This document shows positions 7,867-14,048 of a stretch of DNA of 15,906 nucleotides, piece after piece. The notes under the pieces are model-generated. The model saw nothing but the letters and a program-made list of their open reading frames with translations, did no database searches and had not been told where the DNA came from. This DNA is from Thermoleophilia bacterium (GTDB taxonomy: Bacteria; Actinomycetota; Thermoleophilia; Gaiellales; JAICJC01). The stretch spans positions 1 to 15,906 of the forward strand of contig JAICJM010000083.1 in assembly GCA_025928435.1 (NCBI GenBank), read 5' to 3'. Numbering within the stretch: position 1 is the first letter of the stretch; every line of letters begins with the position of its first letter. Made by a program: the position numbers and the translations under genes.

Positions 7867-8060
7867 TTCCGATTCCCGTGATGTCCTGGGCGGCTGTGAA
7901 CCGAGCAGCGCAAGGACGCAGGGAGCGTTCATAGTTGACCTATGGGCGCGACCGAGGACGCCGCGATGCGACGGTTCACAGCCGCAGCCCCACCGACCTG
8001 ACGCCCAACCTACGAACTATCCTGCGTCCAGGCACGCGAGGAATCGGAATCAACCACCTA
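7856..8060. mobile_element. 205-bp element with perfect 21-bp terminal inverted repeats
   Basis: The ends 7856-7876 and 8040-8060 are exact reverse complements over 21 bp; the left one begins TAGGTGGTTGATTCC. The termini are TA, as in elements that target TA (IS630/Tc1-like MITEs), although no longer target duplication is visible. Inside is a second perfect inverted repeat of 14 bp (7890-7903 with 7972-7985, GCGGCTGTGAACCG). A third set of arms follows: 7914-7922 with 8021-8029, 7931-7936 with 8015-8020, and 7943-7948 with 8002-8007. The interior has no long open frame and stop codons in the beta-gene frame, and looks less GC-rich than the flanking genes. It separates nthB from nthA. Alternatives are a structured cis-acting RNA or a dispersed palindromic repeat. 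The geometry is seen; mobility is inferred. Confidence 0.7.
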
Positions 8061-8061
8061 G

Positions 8062-8673
8062 ATGACCGAGCAGCACCGCCACGCCCGTCCCAAGTCGCCG
8101 CAGGAGCTGCGCGCCGCCGCCCTGGAGACGGTCCTCATCGAGAAGGGGCTCGCCTCGACCGACGCCATCGACGCGGTCGTCGACGCCTTCGAGCACGAGA
8201 TCGGCCCGCAGAACGGCGCCCGCATGGTCGCCCGCGCGTGGGTCGACCCGGACTACCGCGAGCGGCTGCTGCGCGACGCGGCCGGCGCGGCCGGCGAGCT
8301 CGGCTACGGCGGCAGCGAGGGCGATCACATGCGCGCCGTCGAGAACACCCCCGAGGTGCACAACGTGATCGTGTGCACGCTCTGCTCCTGCTACCCGTGG
8401 CCGGTCCTGGGTATCCCGCCCGTCTGGTACAAGAGCCCGCCCTACCGCGCGCGGGTGGTGCGCGAACCGCGGGCGGTGCTGGCGGAGTTCGGGCTCGAGC
8501 TGGACTCCGACGTCGAGATCCGCGTGTGGGACTCGAGCGCGGAGCTGCGCTACATCGTCCTGCCGATGCGACCCGAGGGCACGGAGGGGATGAGCGAGGA
8601 GGAGCTGGCCGGGCTCGTCACCCGCGACTGCATGATCGGGGTCGCCGTGCCGCGCGTGGGAGCGGCGGCATGA
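8062..8673 (+). CDS. nthA: Nitrile hydratase alpha subunit, cobalt type
   Basis: The 203-residue product is the metal-binding catalytic subunit of nitrile hydratase. The metal claw [10 protein letters not shown] has Cys105, Cys108 and Cys110; the threonine in C-T-L-C-S-C is the known mark of the cobalt form, where iron enzymes have serine. In the family two of these cysteines are oxidised to sulfinic and sulfenic acid. [55 protein letters not shown] and [16 protein letters not shown] are typical. A TAG stop sits directly before the ATG at 8062, so translation cannot start further upstream in this frame. There is neither a ribosome-binding sequence nor a -10-like hexamer next to the start, because the right end of the inverted-repeat element abuts it. 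The 3' end overlaps the activator gene by ATGA. Confidence 0.95.
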   Translation: MTEQHRHARPKSPQELRAAALETVLIEKGLASTDAIDAVVDAFEHEIGPQNGARMVARAWVDPDYRERLLRDAAGAAGELGYGGSEGDHMRAVENTPEVHNVIVCTLCSCYPWPVLGIPPVWYKSPPYRARVVREPRAVLAEFGLELDSDVEIRVWDSSAELRYIVLPMRPEGTEGMSEEELAGLVTRDCMIGVAVPRVGAAA

Positions 8674-8885
8674 CGCCCGAACGTCTCGACGACCAGCCGT
8701 TCACCGAGCCCTGGCAGGCGCGCGCGTTCGCGATGGCGGTGGTCGCCGCCGAGCGCCTGGACGTGCCCTGGGACGAGTTCCGCGACCGGCTGAAGGCCGC
8801 GATCGCCGACCGCCCCGGCCAGCCCTACTACGAGTCGTGGATGGACGCGCTCGAGTCGCTGGTCTCGGATCTCGCTCCGGCATGA
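8670..8885 (+). CDS. Nitrile hydratase activator (accessory protein), short form
   Basis: The 71-residue product resembles the accessory proteins that deliver cobalt to the alpha subunit (P14K/NhhG type). Visible features are [17 protein letters not shown] near residues 8-24, then [14 protein letters not shown] and [13 protein letters not shown], the pattern of W/Y residues common to activators and to the beta-subunit N-terminus. It is shorter than the better-studied activators of about 100-140 residues and lacks their flexible charged C-terminal tail. The start overlaps the nthA stop (ATGA), a coupled arrangement. The beta-alpha-activator order equals that of the Rhodococcus rhodochrous J1 cobalt enzymes. 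Confidence 0.88.
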   Translation: MTPERLDDQPFTEPWQARAFAMAVVAAERLDVPWDEFRDRLKAAIADRPGQPYYESWMDALESLVSDLAPA

Positions 8886-8890
8886 AAATC

Positions 8891-8919
8891 GGGGACAGTC
8901 CCCGTGCGGGGACAGTCCC
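8891..8919. repeat. Tandem palindromic GGGGACAGTCCC repeat
   Basis: GGGGACAGTCCCC (8891-8903) and GGGGACAGTCCC (8908-8919) are two copies of one palindromic unit, 17 bp apart. Each is nearly self-complementary around the central A. The layout resembles REP-type sequences mobilised by RAYT transposases, some of which carry TGTCCCC-like units. It lies in the 55-bp gap between the nitrile hydratase operon and tmk, where it could end or insulate transcription. No T-tract follows, so it is not a standard intrinsic terminator. Confidence 0.6.
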
Positions 8920-8928
8920 AATACTGGC

Positions 8929-8934
8929 TAGCAT
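8929..8934 (+). promoter_or_regulatory. Possible -10 box for tmk
   Basis: TAGCAT fits TANNNT and ends 6 bases before the GTG start of tmk. There is no ribosome-binding sequence in the intervening TCCGCC. This supports a leaderless tmk-holB-ricT transcript beginning just after the palindromic repeat. Confidence 0.45.
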
Positions 8935-8940
8935 TCCGCC

Positions 8941-9531
8941 GTGTTCATCTCGTTCGAGGGCCTCGACGGCTGCGGCAAGACCACCCAGGCCGCCCTGCTC
9001 GCCGAGGCGGCCGCCGCAGAGGGCCGGGAGGTCGTCCCCGTGCGGGAGCCCGGCGGCACGGCGCCCGGCGAGCGCGTCCGCGCGATCCTGCTCGACCCGG
9101 GTCTCGACATCGAGCCGTGGGCGGAGGCGCTGCTCTACGCGGCGGCCCGCGCCCAGCTGGTCGAGGAGGTGATCCGGCCGGCGCTCGAGCGCGGCGCGAC
9201 CGTGATCGCCGACCGCTTCGTCGACTCCTCGCTCGCCTACCAGGGCTGCGCGCGCGGCCTCGGCGTCGACGAGGTGCTGGAGGTGAACCGGGTCGCGACC
9301 CGCGGCCTCCTGCCCGACCGCACCGTGCTGCTCGTCATGGGCGAGGGCGAGGCCGCGGGCAGGCGCGGCGAGCCCGACCGGATCGAGGCCGAGGGGGTCG
9401 AGTTTCACACCCGCGTCGCCGACGGCTTCGCCGACGCCGCCCGCCGGTTCCCGGAGCGGATCGCGGTCGTCGACGCGTCGGGGACGCGCGAGCAGGTGGC
9501 CGAGCGCGTCCGCGCGGCGGTGGGGCTGTGA
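8941..9531 (+). CDS. tmk: Thymidylate kinase
   Basis: The 196-residue enzyme phosphorylates dTMP to dTDP in dTTP synthesis. The GTG-initiated product begins MFISFEGLDGCGKTTQ with the P-loop at residues 7-15. VREPGGTAPGE is the substrate-binding DR/E-type loop, ADRFVDSSLAYQGCARGL is the conserved dTMP-site block, and GRRGEPDRIEAEGVEFHTRV is the lid region. Length is typical (about 200-215). It overlaps holB by 4 bases (GTGA). Order tmk-holB-ricT is conserved in many Gram-positive bacteria. The GTG at 8941 is used because the conserved first strand starts immediately there. Confidence 0.95.
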   Translation: MFISFEGLDGCGKTTQAALLAEAAAAEGREVVPVREPGGTAPGERVRAILLDPGLDIEPWAEALLYAAARAQLVEEVIRPALERGATVIADRFVDSSLAYQGCARGLGVDEVLEVNRVATRGLLPDRTVLLVMGEGEAAGRRGEPDRIEAEGVEFHTRVADGFADAARRFPERIAVVDASGTREQVAERVRAAVGL

Positions 9532-10610
9532 GCGCCTTCGCCGGGCTGCCGGAGCAGCCGCGCGCGCTGCACCTGCTCGAGGCGGCCCTTACGGCCCCCG
9601 CGCACGCCTATCTCCTGTCCGGCCCGACCGGGTCGGGCAAGCGCCGCTACGCCGACCGCTTCGCCGCCGCCCTGCTCGAGTGCCCGCCGCACCGGATCGA
9701 GACGCGCACCCACCCGGACCTGTTCGTGCTCGAGCCGGAGGGCCAGGGGATCCTGATCGAGGGCGCCCGGCGCCTGCGCCGCGACCTGCACCTGCGGCCG
9801 TTCGAGGCCGACCGGCGCGTGTACCTGATCCTCGACGCCCACCTGCTGCGGGACGAGTCGGCCAACGCGCTCCTGAAGTCGCTCGAGGATCCGCCGGAGT
9901 ACGGCGTGCTCGTGCTCGTCTCCGACCACGCCGAGCGGATGCTGCCGACGATCCGCTCGCGGCTCCAGACGATCGAGTTCCGCCGCTATCCGGCCGCCGT
10001 CCTCGAGGCCGCGACCGGCGACCCGCTGGCCGCCCGCGCGGCGCTCGGCGACCTCGACCGGGCGACGGCGCTCGCGACCGACCCCGCCGCGGCCGAGAGG
10101 CGCCGGCTCTACCTCGAGCTGGCCCGGGGGGTCAGCACCGACCCGGCCTTCGATCCCTCGCGCGCCGGCGCCCTCGTGCTCGACGCGTCCAACCAGCGGG
10201 CCAAGGAGGAGGCCGCGGCCGTCGCCGGGGAGCGCGACGTGCGGCTCGAGTCGGTCGACGATCCGAAGGATGAGAAGGCCCTTCGCAAGCGCTACGAGGA
10301 CCGGGCCAAGCGCGAGGCGCGGCGGGCCGAATGGGACGAGCTGCGGCTGGCCGTCGACACCATCGCGCTCTGGTACCACGACGTGCTCTCCGCGGCTCTG
10401 GGAGCCGAAGAGGCGGTGGTAAACTCGGACATGGCGGGCGGGCTTTCCGATGCGACCTCGCGAGGGGGAGCCCGTCACGCTGCGCGGGCCCTGGAGACGA
10501 TCGGAGACGTGCGCCGCTCGCTCGAGCTGAACGTCCACCCGGTGCTCGCGATCGAGGCGCTCTTCCACCGCCTCGCCGAGCTCCGTGAATCCACTCCCCA
10601 GGGGGTCTGA
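9528..10610 (+). CDS. holB: DNA polymerase III clamp-loader delta-prime subunit
   Basis: The 360-residue product is a clamp-loader AAA+ subunit that helps place the sliding clamp on DNA. It has a Walker A motif, SGPTGSGKR, at about 31-39, VYLILDAHLLRDESANALLKSLEDPPE covering Walker B and the conserved family block, and LPTIRSRLQTIEFR at the SRC position, where the usual cysteine is leucine. The zinc-module cysteines of E. coli delta-prime are not present; only one cysteine is near the expected site. The C-terminal part contains a charged helix (about 225-270, rich in K/E/R) before the collar domain. The GTG start at 9528 overlaps the tmk stop, and the gene abuts ricT. Function is confidently assigned from context and motifs. 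Confidence 0.9.
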   Translation: MSAFAGLPEQPRALHLLEAALTAPAHAYLLSGPTGSGKRRYADRFAAALLECPPHRIETRTHPDLFVLEPEGQGILIEGARRLRRDLHLRPFEADRRVYLILDAHLLRDESANALLKSLEDPPEYGVLVLVSDHAERMLPTIRSRLQTIEFRRYPAAVLEAATGDPLAARAALGDLDRATALATDPAAAERRRLYLELARGVSTDPAFDPSRAGALVLDASNQRAKEEAAAVAGERDVRLESVDDPKDEKALRKRYEDRAKREARRAEWDELRLAVDTIALWYHDVLSAALGAEEAVVNSDMAGGLSDATSRGGARHAARALETIGDVRRSLELNVHPVLAIEALFHRLAELRESTPQGV

Positions 10611-11417
10611 ATGGCGACGGTCGTCGGCGTCGTGTTCCAGCCGGGCGGCAAGGTGTACTCGTTCGACCCGGGCGGCCTCGAGCTGCGCTGGGACGAGCGC
10701 GTCATCTGCCAGACCTCGCGCGGGCGCGAGTACGGCCGGATCGTGCAGACGCCGCACGAGATCCCCGACGAGGAGCTGACCGGGCCGCTCAAGCGCGTCG
10801 TGCGCCGGGCCGGCCCCGCCGACGATGAGCAGGTGAAGAAGAACCGGGTCGAGGCCAAGCGGGGGATGCTGCTCTTCCGCGAGCTGGCCGGCCGCCACGG
10901 GCTCGAGCTGAAGCCGATCGCGGCCGAGATGGTGTTCGACCAGGGCCGGATCTCGTTCTCGTTCTCGGCCGAGGAGCGCCCCGACACGCGCGCGCTCCAG
11001 ACCGACCTGGCGGGGCGGCTCAAGCGGCGGGTGGAGCTGCGCCAGGTGGGGCCGCGCGAGCAGGGCCGCCTGTGCGGCGAGGTGGGGCTGTGCGGCACGG
11101 GCAAGCTCTGCAGCGCGCGCTACCCCTGCCACGACCAGCCCATCACCCTGAAGATGGCGAAGGAACAGGATCTACCGATGAATCCGGGCCGCATCACCGG
11201 TCTGTGCGGGCGGCTACGCTGTTGTTTGGCATTCGAGCATCCGCTGTACCGCTCGTTCCGTGACCGGGCGCCGGCCGTGGGGCGGACGGTGGCGACACCC
11301 AACGGGAGGGGGATCGTCCGCAGCTACGAGGTGCTGAAAGACGCGTGCGTCGTCGAAATGGACGGAAGGACGATGGTGGAGATCAGCTTGGATCAGATGG
11401 TCGAGGTGGCGGGATGA
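10611..11417 (+). CDS. ricT: RicT (YaaT/PSP1-family) regulatory iron-sulfur protein
   Basis: The 268-residue product is a PSP1-domain protein. In Bacillus subtilis RicT works with RicA and RicF, carries [4Fe-4S] clusters and guides RNase Y-dependent mRNA maturation. Visible features are VGVVFQPGGKVYSFDPG at the N-terminus, DEQVKKNRVEAKRGM in the middle, and a cysteine-rich part LCGEVGLCGTGKLCSARYPC then GLCGRLRCCLAFE, likely cluster ligands. PMNPGRITGLCGRLRCC is the family signature. The ATG follows the holB TGA with no gap and the stop overlaps the next gene by ATGA. No ricA or ricF homologue is in the window, so the partners here are unknown. Confidence 0.93.
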   Translation: MATVVGVVFQPGGKVYSFDPGGLELRWDERVICQTSRGREYGRIVQTPHEIPDEELTGPLKRVVRRAGPADDEQVKKNRVEAKRGMLLFRELAGRHGLELKPIAAEMVFDQGRISFSFSAEERPDTRALQTDLAGRLKRRVELRQVGPREQGRLCGEVGLCGTGKLCSARYPCHDQPITLKMAKEQDLPMNPGRITGLCGRLRCCLAFEHPLYRSFRDRAPAVGRTVATPNGRGIVRSYEVLKDACVVEMDGRTMVEISLDQMVEVAG

Positions 11418-12493
11418 GCGACGTCGCCTTCTGGGGCCCCGGAGACGATCCGGCGCTCGCCGGGTTCAGGGAGGCATTGCGGACGGAGTGGCTGCGGCGC
11501 GGCTACGAGTTCGTCGAGGGCACGGATCCGATCGCCGCGTGCGTGTTCAACTTCGTGAACCCGGACGACCCCAAGCCGTTCCGGCGCCGCCAGCGCTCGA
11601 CCTACGTGATCGCGGTGCACACGGTGTCCGAGGCGCCGCCGGATGTGCTTCGCCACGAGTACCCGATGCTCGTGCGCGCGCTCGCCAACCTGAGCATGCT
11701 CGTCGTCCCCGGCGACGCCTGCTACTTCGTGACGCCGGAGCAGGGCGTCTACTCGGTCCCAGACCCGGGCGACATCGACGAGTGGGCCCACGCGCTCGTC
11801 GAGCGCATCGAGCCGCTGGCGACGTCGCGGCTTGTCATCGACAACCGCTTCGACACCGACCTCGAGCCCGAGCTCTGGGACGGCGACGAGCAAACCGAGG
11901 CGCTCTTCCGGGCCGGCCGGCGGCTCGACAAGCTCGGTCTGCTGCCGGCGCCCTTCCCGCTGGAGGAGATCGTCGGCCCGGACGACCTGCGCTGGATCAA
12001 GCTCGTCTACGGGATCGGCGGCCTCTCATACGGCAACATGTCGGCGCGCAAGGACGAGCGGCGCTACTGGATGTCGGCGTCCGGCGTGGACAAGTCCAAC
12101 CTGCGCGAGATCGGGCGCGACATCCTGATGGTGAAGGACTTCGACGCCGAGGCCGGCAAGATGATCCTGTCGGTGCCCCCGGGCATCGAGCCGCGGCGCG
12201 CGTCGGTCGACGCCATCGAGCACTGGATGATCTACCAGGAGCACCCCGAGGTCGGCGCCATCGTGCACGTGCACGCGTGGATCCCGGGCGTGCAGGCGAC
12301 CGAGTTCAACTACCCGTGCGGCACGGCCGAGCTGGCCGGCGCCGTGGCCGACATCATCCGCCAGGCGCCCGAGCCGGGGCGCTGCGTGGTCGGGCTGAAG
12401 AACCACGGCCTGACGATCACCGGGCCGTCGCTCGACGACATCTTCGGGCGCATCGAGCCGGTGATCGAGGTGCAGGTCCCGATGATCGCCTAG
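11414..12493 (+). CDS. Class II aldolase/adducin-domain protein with an extra N-terminal domain
   Basis: The 359-residue product has two parts. The C-terminal half (about 185-359) is a class II aldolase/adducin fold: GGLSYGNMSAR, YWMSASGVDKSNL, HWMIYQEHPEVGAIVHVHAW with metal-binding His284 and His286, NYPCGTAELA, and GLKNHGLTITG with the third histidine near 331. Such enzymes usually cleave or epimerise sugar phosphates, but the substrate is not predictable. The N-terminal half (1 to about 180, starting MSDVAFWGPGDD) has an alternating strand-helix pattern and I do not recognise it. The gene overlaps ricT by ATGA, so it is translationally coupled to the tmk-holB-ricT operon. Its stop shares the CTAG palindrome with the stop of the opposite gene. 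Confidence 0.85.
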   Translation: MSDVAFWGPGDDPALAGFREALRTEWLRRGYEFVEGTDPIAACVFNFVNPDDPKPFRRRQRSTYVIAVHTVSEAPPDVLRHEYPMLVRALANLSMLVVPGDACYFVTPEQGVYSVPDPGDIDEWAHALVERIEPLATSRLVIDNRFDTDLEPELWDGDEQTEALFRAGRRLDKLGLLPAPFPLEEIVGPDDLRWIKLVYGIGGLSYGNMSARKDERRYWMSASGVDKSNLREIGRDILMVKDFDAEAGKMILSVPPGIEPRRASVDAIEHWMIYQEHPEVGAIVHVHAWIPGVQATEFNYPCGTAELAGAVADIIRQAPEPGRCVVGLKNHGLTITGPSLDDIFGRIEPVIEVQVPMIA

Positions 12494-12780
12494 TCGCTCG
12501 GCGGCGCGTCGGCCGGCGGCGTCGGTACCAGCGTGCCGTTCTGCGCCCGCGCGGCGATCTCGGCCGACTCGAGCAGCGTCGTCCCGTCCTCGAACTCGAT
12601 GTAGGGCACCTTGCGCTGTCCTGTCTGGGCCACGACCTCGGGCCGGCGGAAGCGCAGGCCCGAGTGTTTGATGAGCTCGTACTCGATCCCGGCGTCGTCG
12701 AGCGCCTTCTGCGCCCGCCAGCACGGGTGGCCACCCAGCTTGGCCCAGGTGGCGCTGCAGCGGTGGAACTTGATGGCCAT
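12490..12780 (-). CDS. Small thioredoxin-fold protein, GST N-terminal/glutaredoxin-like
   Basis: The 96-residue product has the layout of a glutathione S-transferase N-terminal domain or a glutaredoxin. A first strand MAIKFHRC leads to a helix starting after HPCW (Cys20). Then come GIEYELIKHS, the cis-proline KVPYIEF (Pro59), and LLESAEIA, which matches the glutathione-binding E-S element. Cys8 and Cys20 are too far apart for a classical CxxC redox site, although Cys20 sits near the active-site helix start. The tail is Pro/Ala-rich, and no GST C-terminal helical domain is encoded. AAGGGGGACGAA gives a good ribosome-binding site. It lies 14 bp after the epimerase on the same strand. A redox role is inferred; glutathione itself is rare in actinobacteria, so another thiol is possible. 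Confidence 0.8.
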   Translation of the reverse strand: MAIKFHRCSATWAKLGGHPCWRAQKALDDAGIEYELIKHSGLRFRRPEVVAQTGQRKVPYIEFEDGTTLLESAEIAARAQNGTLVPTPPADAPPSD

Positions 12781-12794
12781 TTCGTCCCCCTTGT

Positions 12795-13787
12795 CTAGTG
12801 GCGGTGGTAGCCGTCGGCGCGCAGCCAGTCGGCGGTGTCGCGGATGGTCTCGTCGATCGGCCGCACGGAGAAGCCGAGCTCCGAGCGGGCCTTGGCGGCG
12901 GTGAAGTACCACCAGTGACTGCTCGAGACGAGCTCCTGGTCGTCGAGCGGGAGCGGCAGCCGCAGCGCCGACCCGACGCGCAGGACCGGCCGCAGCACCC
13001 CGGTCGGGAGCTGCAGCTGGCGCCGGCGCACGCCCGTCACGGTGCCGACCAGGGCGAAGAAGTCGCGGTGGCTGAGGTTGCCGTCGTCGTTCGTCAGGAT
13101 GTAGCGCTCCCCGGAGCTGCCTCGCTCCTCGGCCTGCAGGTGGCCCGTGACGATGTCGCGGGCGTCGACGTAGGAGAGGCCGCCGGGCACCGTGAAGCGC
13201 AGCCGGCCGCGCAGGTACTCCTCGACGGGCCACGACGAGACTCGGTGGACGTCGCCGGGCCCGATCACGAAGCCCGGGTTCGTGATCACGACGTCGAGGC
13301 CGTTCGCCGCTGCCTCGAGCGCGGCCCGCTCGCCGGCGGCCTTCGTGCGGCCGTAGCGGAAGTCCGCCCGCCCGTCGTCGCCGTCGATCAGCCACGCCCC
13401 CTCGTCCCGGGGATGGCCGGGGCCGCCGGCCGGGCCGACGGCCGCGACGGACGACGTGAACACCACCCGTTCGACGCCCGCCTTGGCACACGCCGCGAGC
13501 ACGTTCTTCGCCCCGTCGACGTTCACGGACCGCAGGTTGGGCTCGTCGGCCGCCCGGTGCCCGACCACGCCGGCCAGATGGAACACGCGCGCGACGCCGG
13601 CGAGCGCCCGCTCCAGCGAGGGCGGGTCGAGCACGTCGCCCGCGATGATCTCCGCGCCCGTTCCATCCAGGAGCGCCGCCGCCTTGGGCGAGCGCACGAG
13701 CGCCCGCACCTCCCGGTCGCGGCGGCGCAGCTCGCGGACGAGCTCGGCTCCGAGGTAGCCGGTCGCTCCGGTGACCAGGGTGCGCAT
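12795..13787 (-). CDS. NAD(P)-dependent epimerase/reductase (extended SDR)
   Basis: The 330-residue product is an extended short-chain dehydrogenase. The Rossmann motif GATGYLG lies at residues 7-13, followed by VFHLAGVV near 68-75. The catalytic set is VFTSS near 109-113 with Tyr145 and Lys149 in YGRTK. ITNPGFVIGPGD and GGLSYVDARDIVTGHL are typical of the dihydroflavonol-reductase/HpnA-like branch, whose substrates range from sugars to flavonoid-like or steroid-like carbonyls, so the reaction cannot be fixed. TAGGCT ends 7 bases before the ATG, suggesting a leaderless mRNA shared with the small thioredoxin-fold gene downstream. Confidence 0.88.
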   Translation of the reverse strand: MRTLVTGATGYLGAELVRELRRRDREVRALVRSPKAAALLDGTGAEIIAGDVLDPPSLERALAGVARVFHLAGVVGHRAADEPNLRSVNVDGAKNVLAACAKAGVERVVFTSSVAAVGPAGGPGHPRDEGAWLIDGDDGRADFRYGRTKAAGERAALEAAANGLDVVITNPGFVIGPGDVHRVSSWPVEEYLRGRLRFTVPGGLSYVDARDIVTGHLQAEERGSSGERYILTNDDGNLSHRDFFALVGTVTGVRRRQLQLPTGVLRPVLRVGSALRLPLPLDDQELVSSSHWWYFTAAKARSELGFSVRPIDETIRDTADWLRADGYHRH

Positions 13788-13794
13788 CGCGGGG

Positions 13795-13800
13795 AGCCTA
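13795..13800 (-). promoter_or_regulatory. Possible -10 box for the epimerase at 12795-13787
   Basis: TAGGCT on the minus strand fits TANNNT and ends 7 bases before the ATG. The bases between (CCCCGCG) hold no ribosome-binding sequence. It lies about 30 bp from the divergent tRNA promoter. Confidence 0.45.
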
Positions 13801-13829
13801 CTCCCGAGTGGGCGTCGCTGTCCCGACGG

Positions 13830-13835
13830 TAGACT
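13830..13835 (+). promoter_or_regulatory. Possible -10 box for tRNA-Thr
   Basis: TAGACT fits TANNNT and ends 10 bases before the first base of the mature tRNA. This is a usual place for transcription to start a few bases upstream of the 5' end trimmed by RNase P. No clear -35 hexamer is visible. Confidence 0.4.
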
Positions 13836-13845
13836 GCGGCCCCGG

Positions 13846-13918
13846 GCCGACGTAGCTCAGCTGGCAGAGCACCGCTCTCGTAAAGCGGGGGTCGAGGGTT
13901 CGAGTCCCTCCGTCGGCT
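13846..13918 (+). tRNA. tRNA-Thr (anticodon CGT)
   Basis: A full cloverleaf can be folded by eye. The acceptor stem GCCGACG pairs perfectly with CGTCGGC (13911-13917). The D arm is GCTC/GAGC, and the anticodon stem CCGCT/AGCGG carries the loop CTCGTAA, so the anticodon is CGT, reading ACG threonine codons. The T arm GAGGG/CCCTC carries the loop TTCGAGT. The discriminator base is T and CCA is not encoded. The 3' half is repeated at 15431-15451, which marks it as a likely integration site. Confidence 0.96.
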
Positions 13919-13921
13919 CTC
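13901..13921 (+). repeat. Candidate attachment site attL, in the tRNA-Thr 3' end
   Basis: These 21 bases, from the T loop through the acceptor stem and three bases beyond the tRNA, match 15431-15451 at 17 of 21 positions. The last 12 bases (CCGTCGGCTCTC) are identical. tRNA 3' ends are the classic integration targets of mobile elements, which restore the tRNA and leave a direct repeat at the far end. Confidence 0.6.
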
Positions 13922-14048
13922 CCATCGTTGCGACAGCGCACCCCCACACAGATCACCGTGCCACAACACGCCCCCGGCACGCCAACCGCCCTCACACGCA
14001 CACGCGCGAAGAAGACCGACCACCCCGACCTCACTCGCCGCACTTCGC

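Noticed and set aside
7856..8060. A group I intron or small self-cleaving ribozyme in the element
   Set aside because: The conserved group I core sequences and the hammerhead core (CTGATGA with GAAA) were not found by eye, and the terminal 21-bp stem is not typical of either.
7867..8061. A beta-alpha nitrile hydratase fusion, because nthA is in the same frame as nthB (855 bases between starts)
   Set aside because: The intervening bases contain several in-frame stops, including a TAG directly before the nthA ATG.
9405..11132. Minus-strand 575-residue frame opposite holB and ricT
   Set aside because: Antisense shadow with repetitive Arg/Leu/Glu composition over two well-supported genes.
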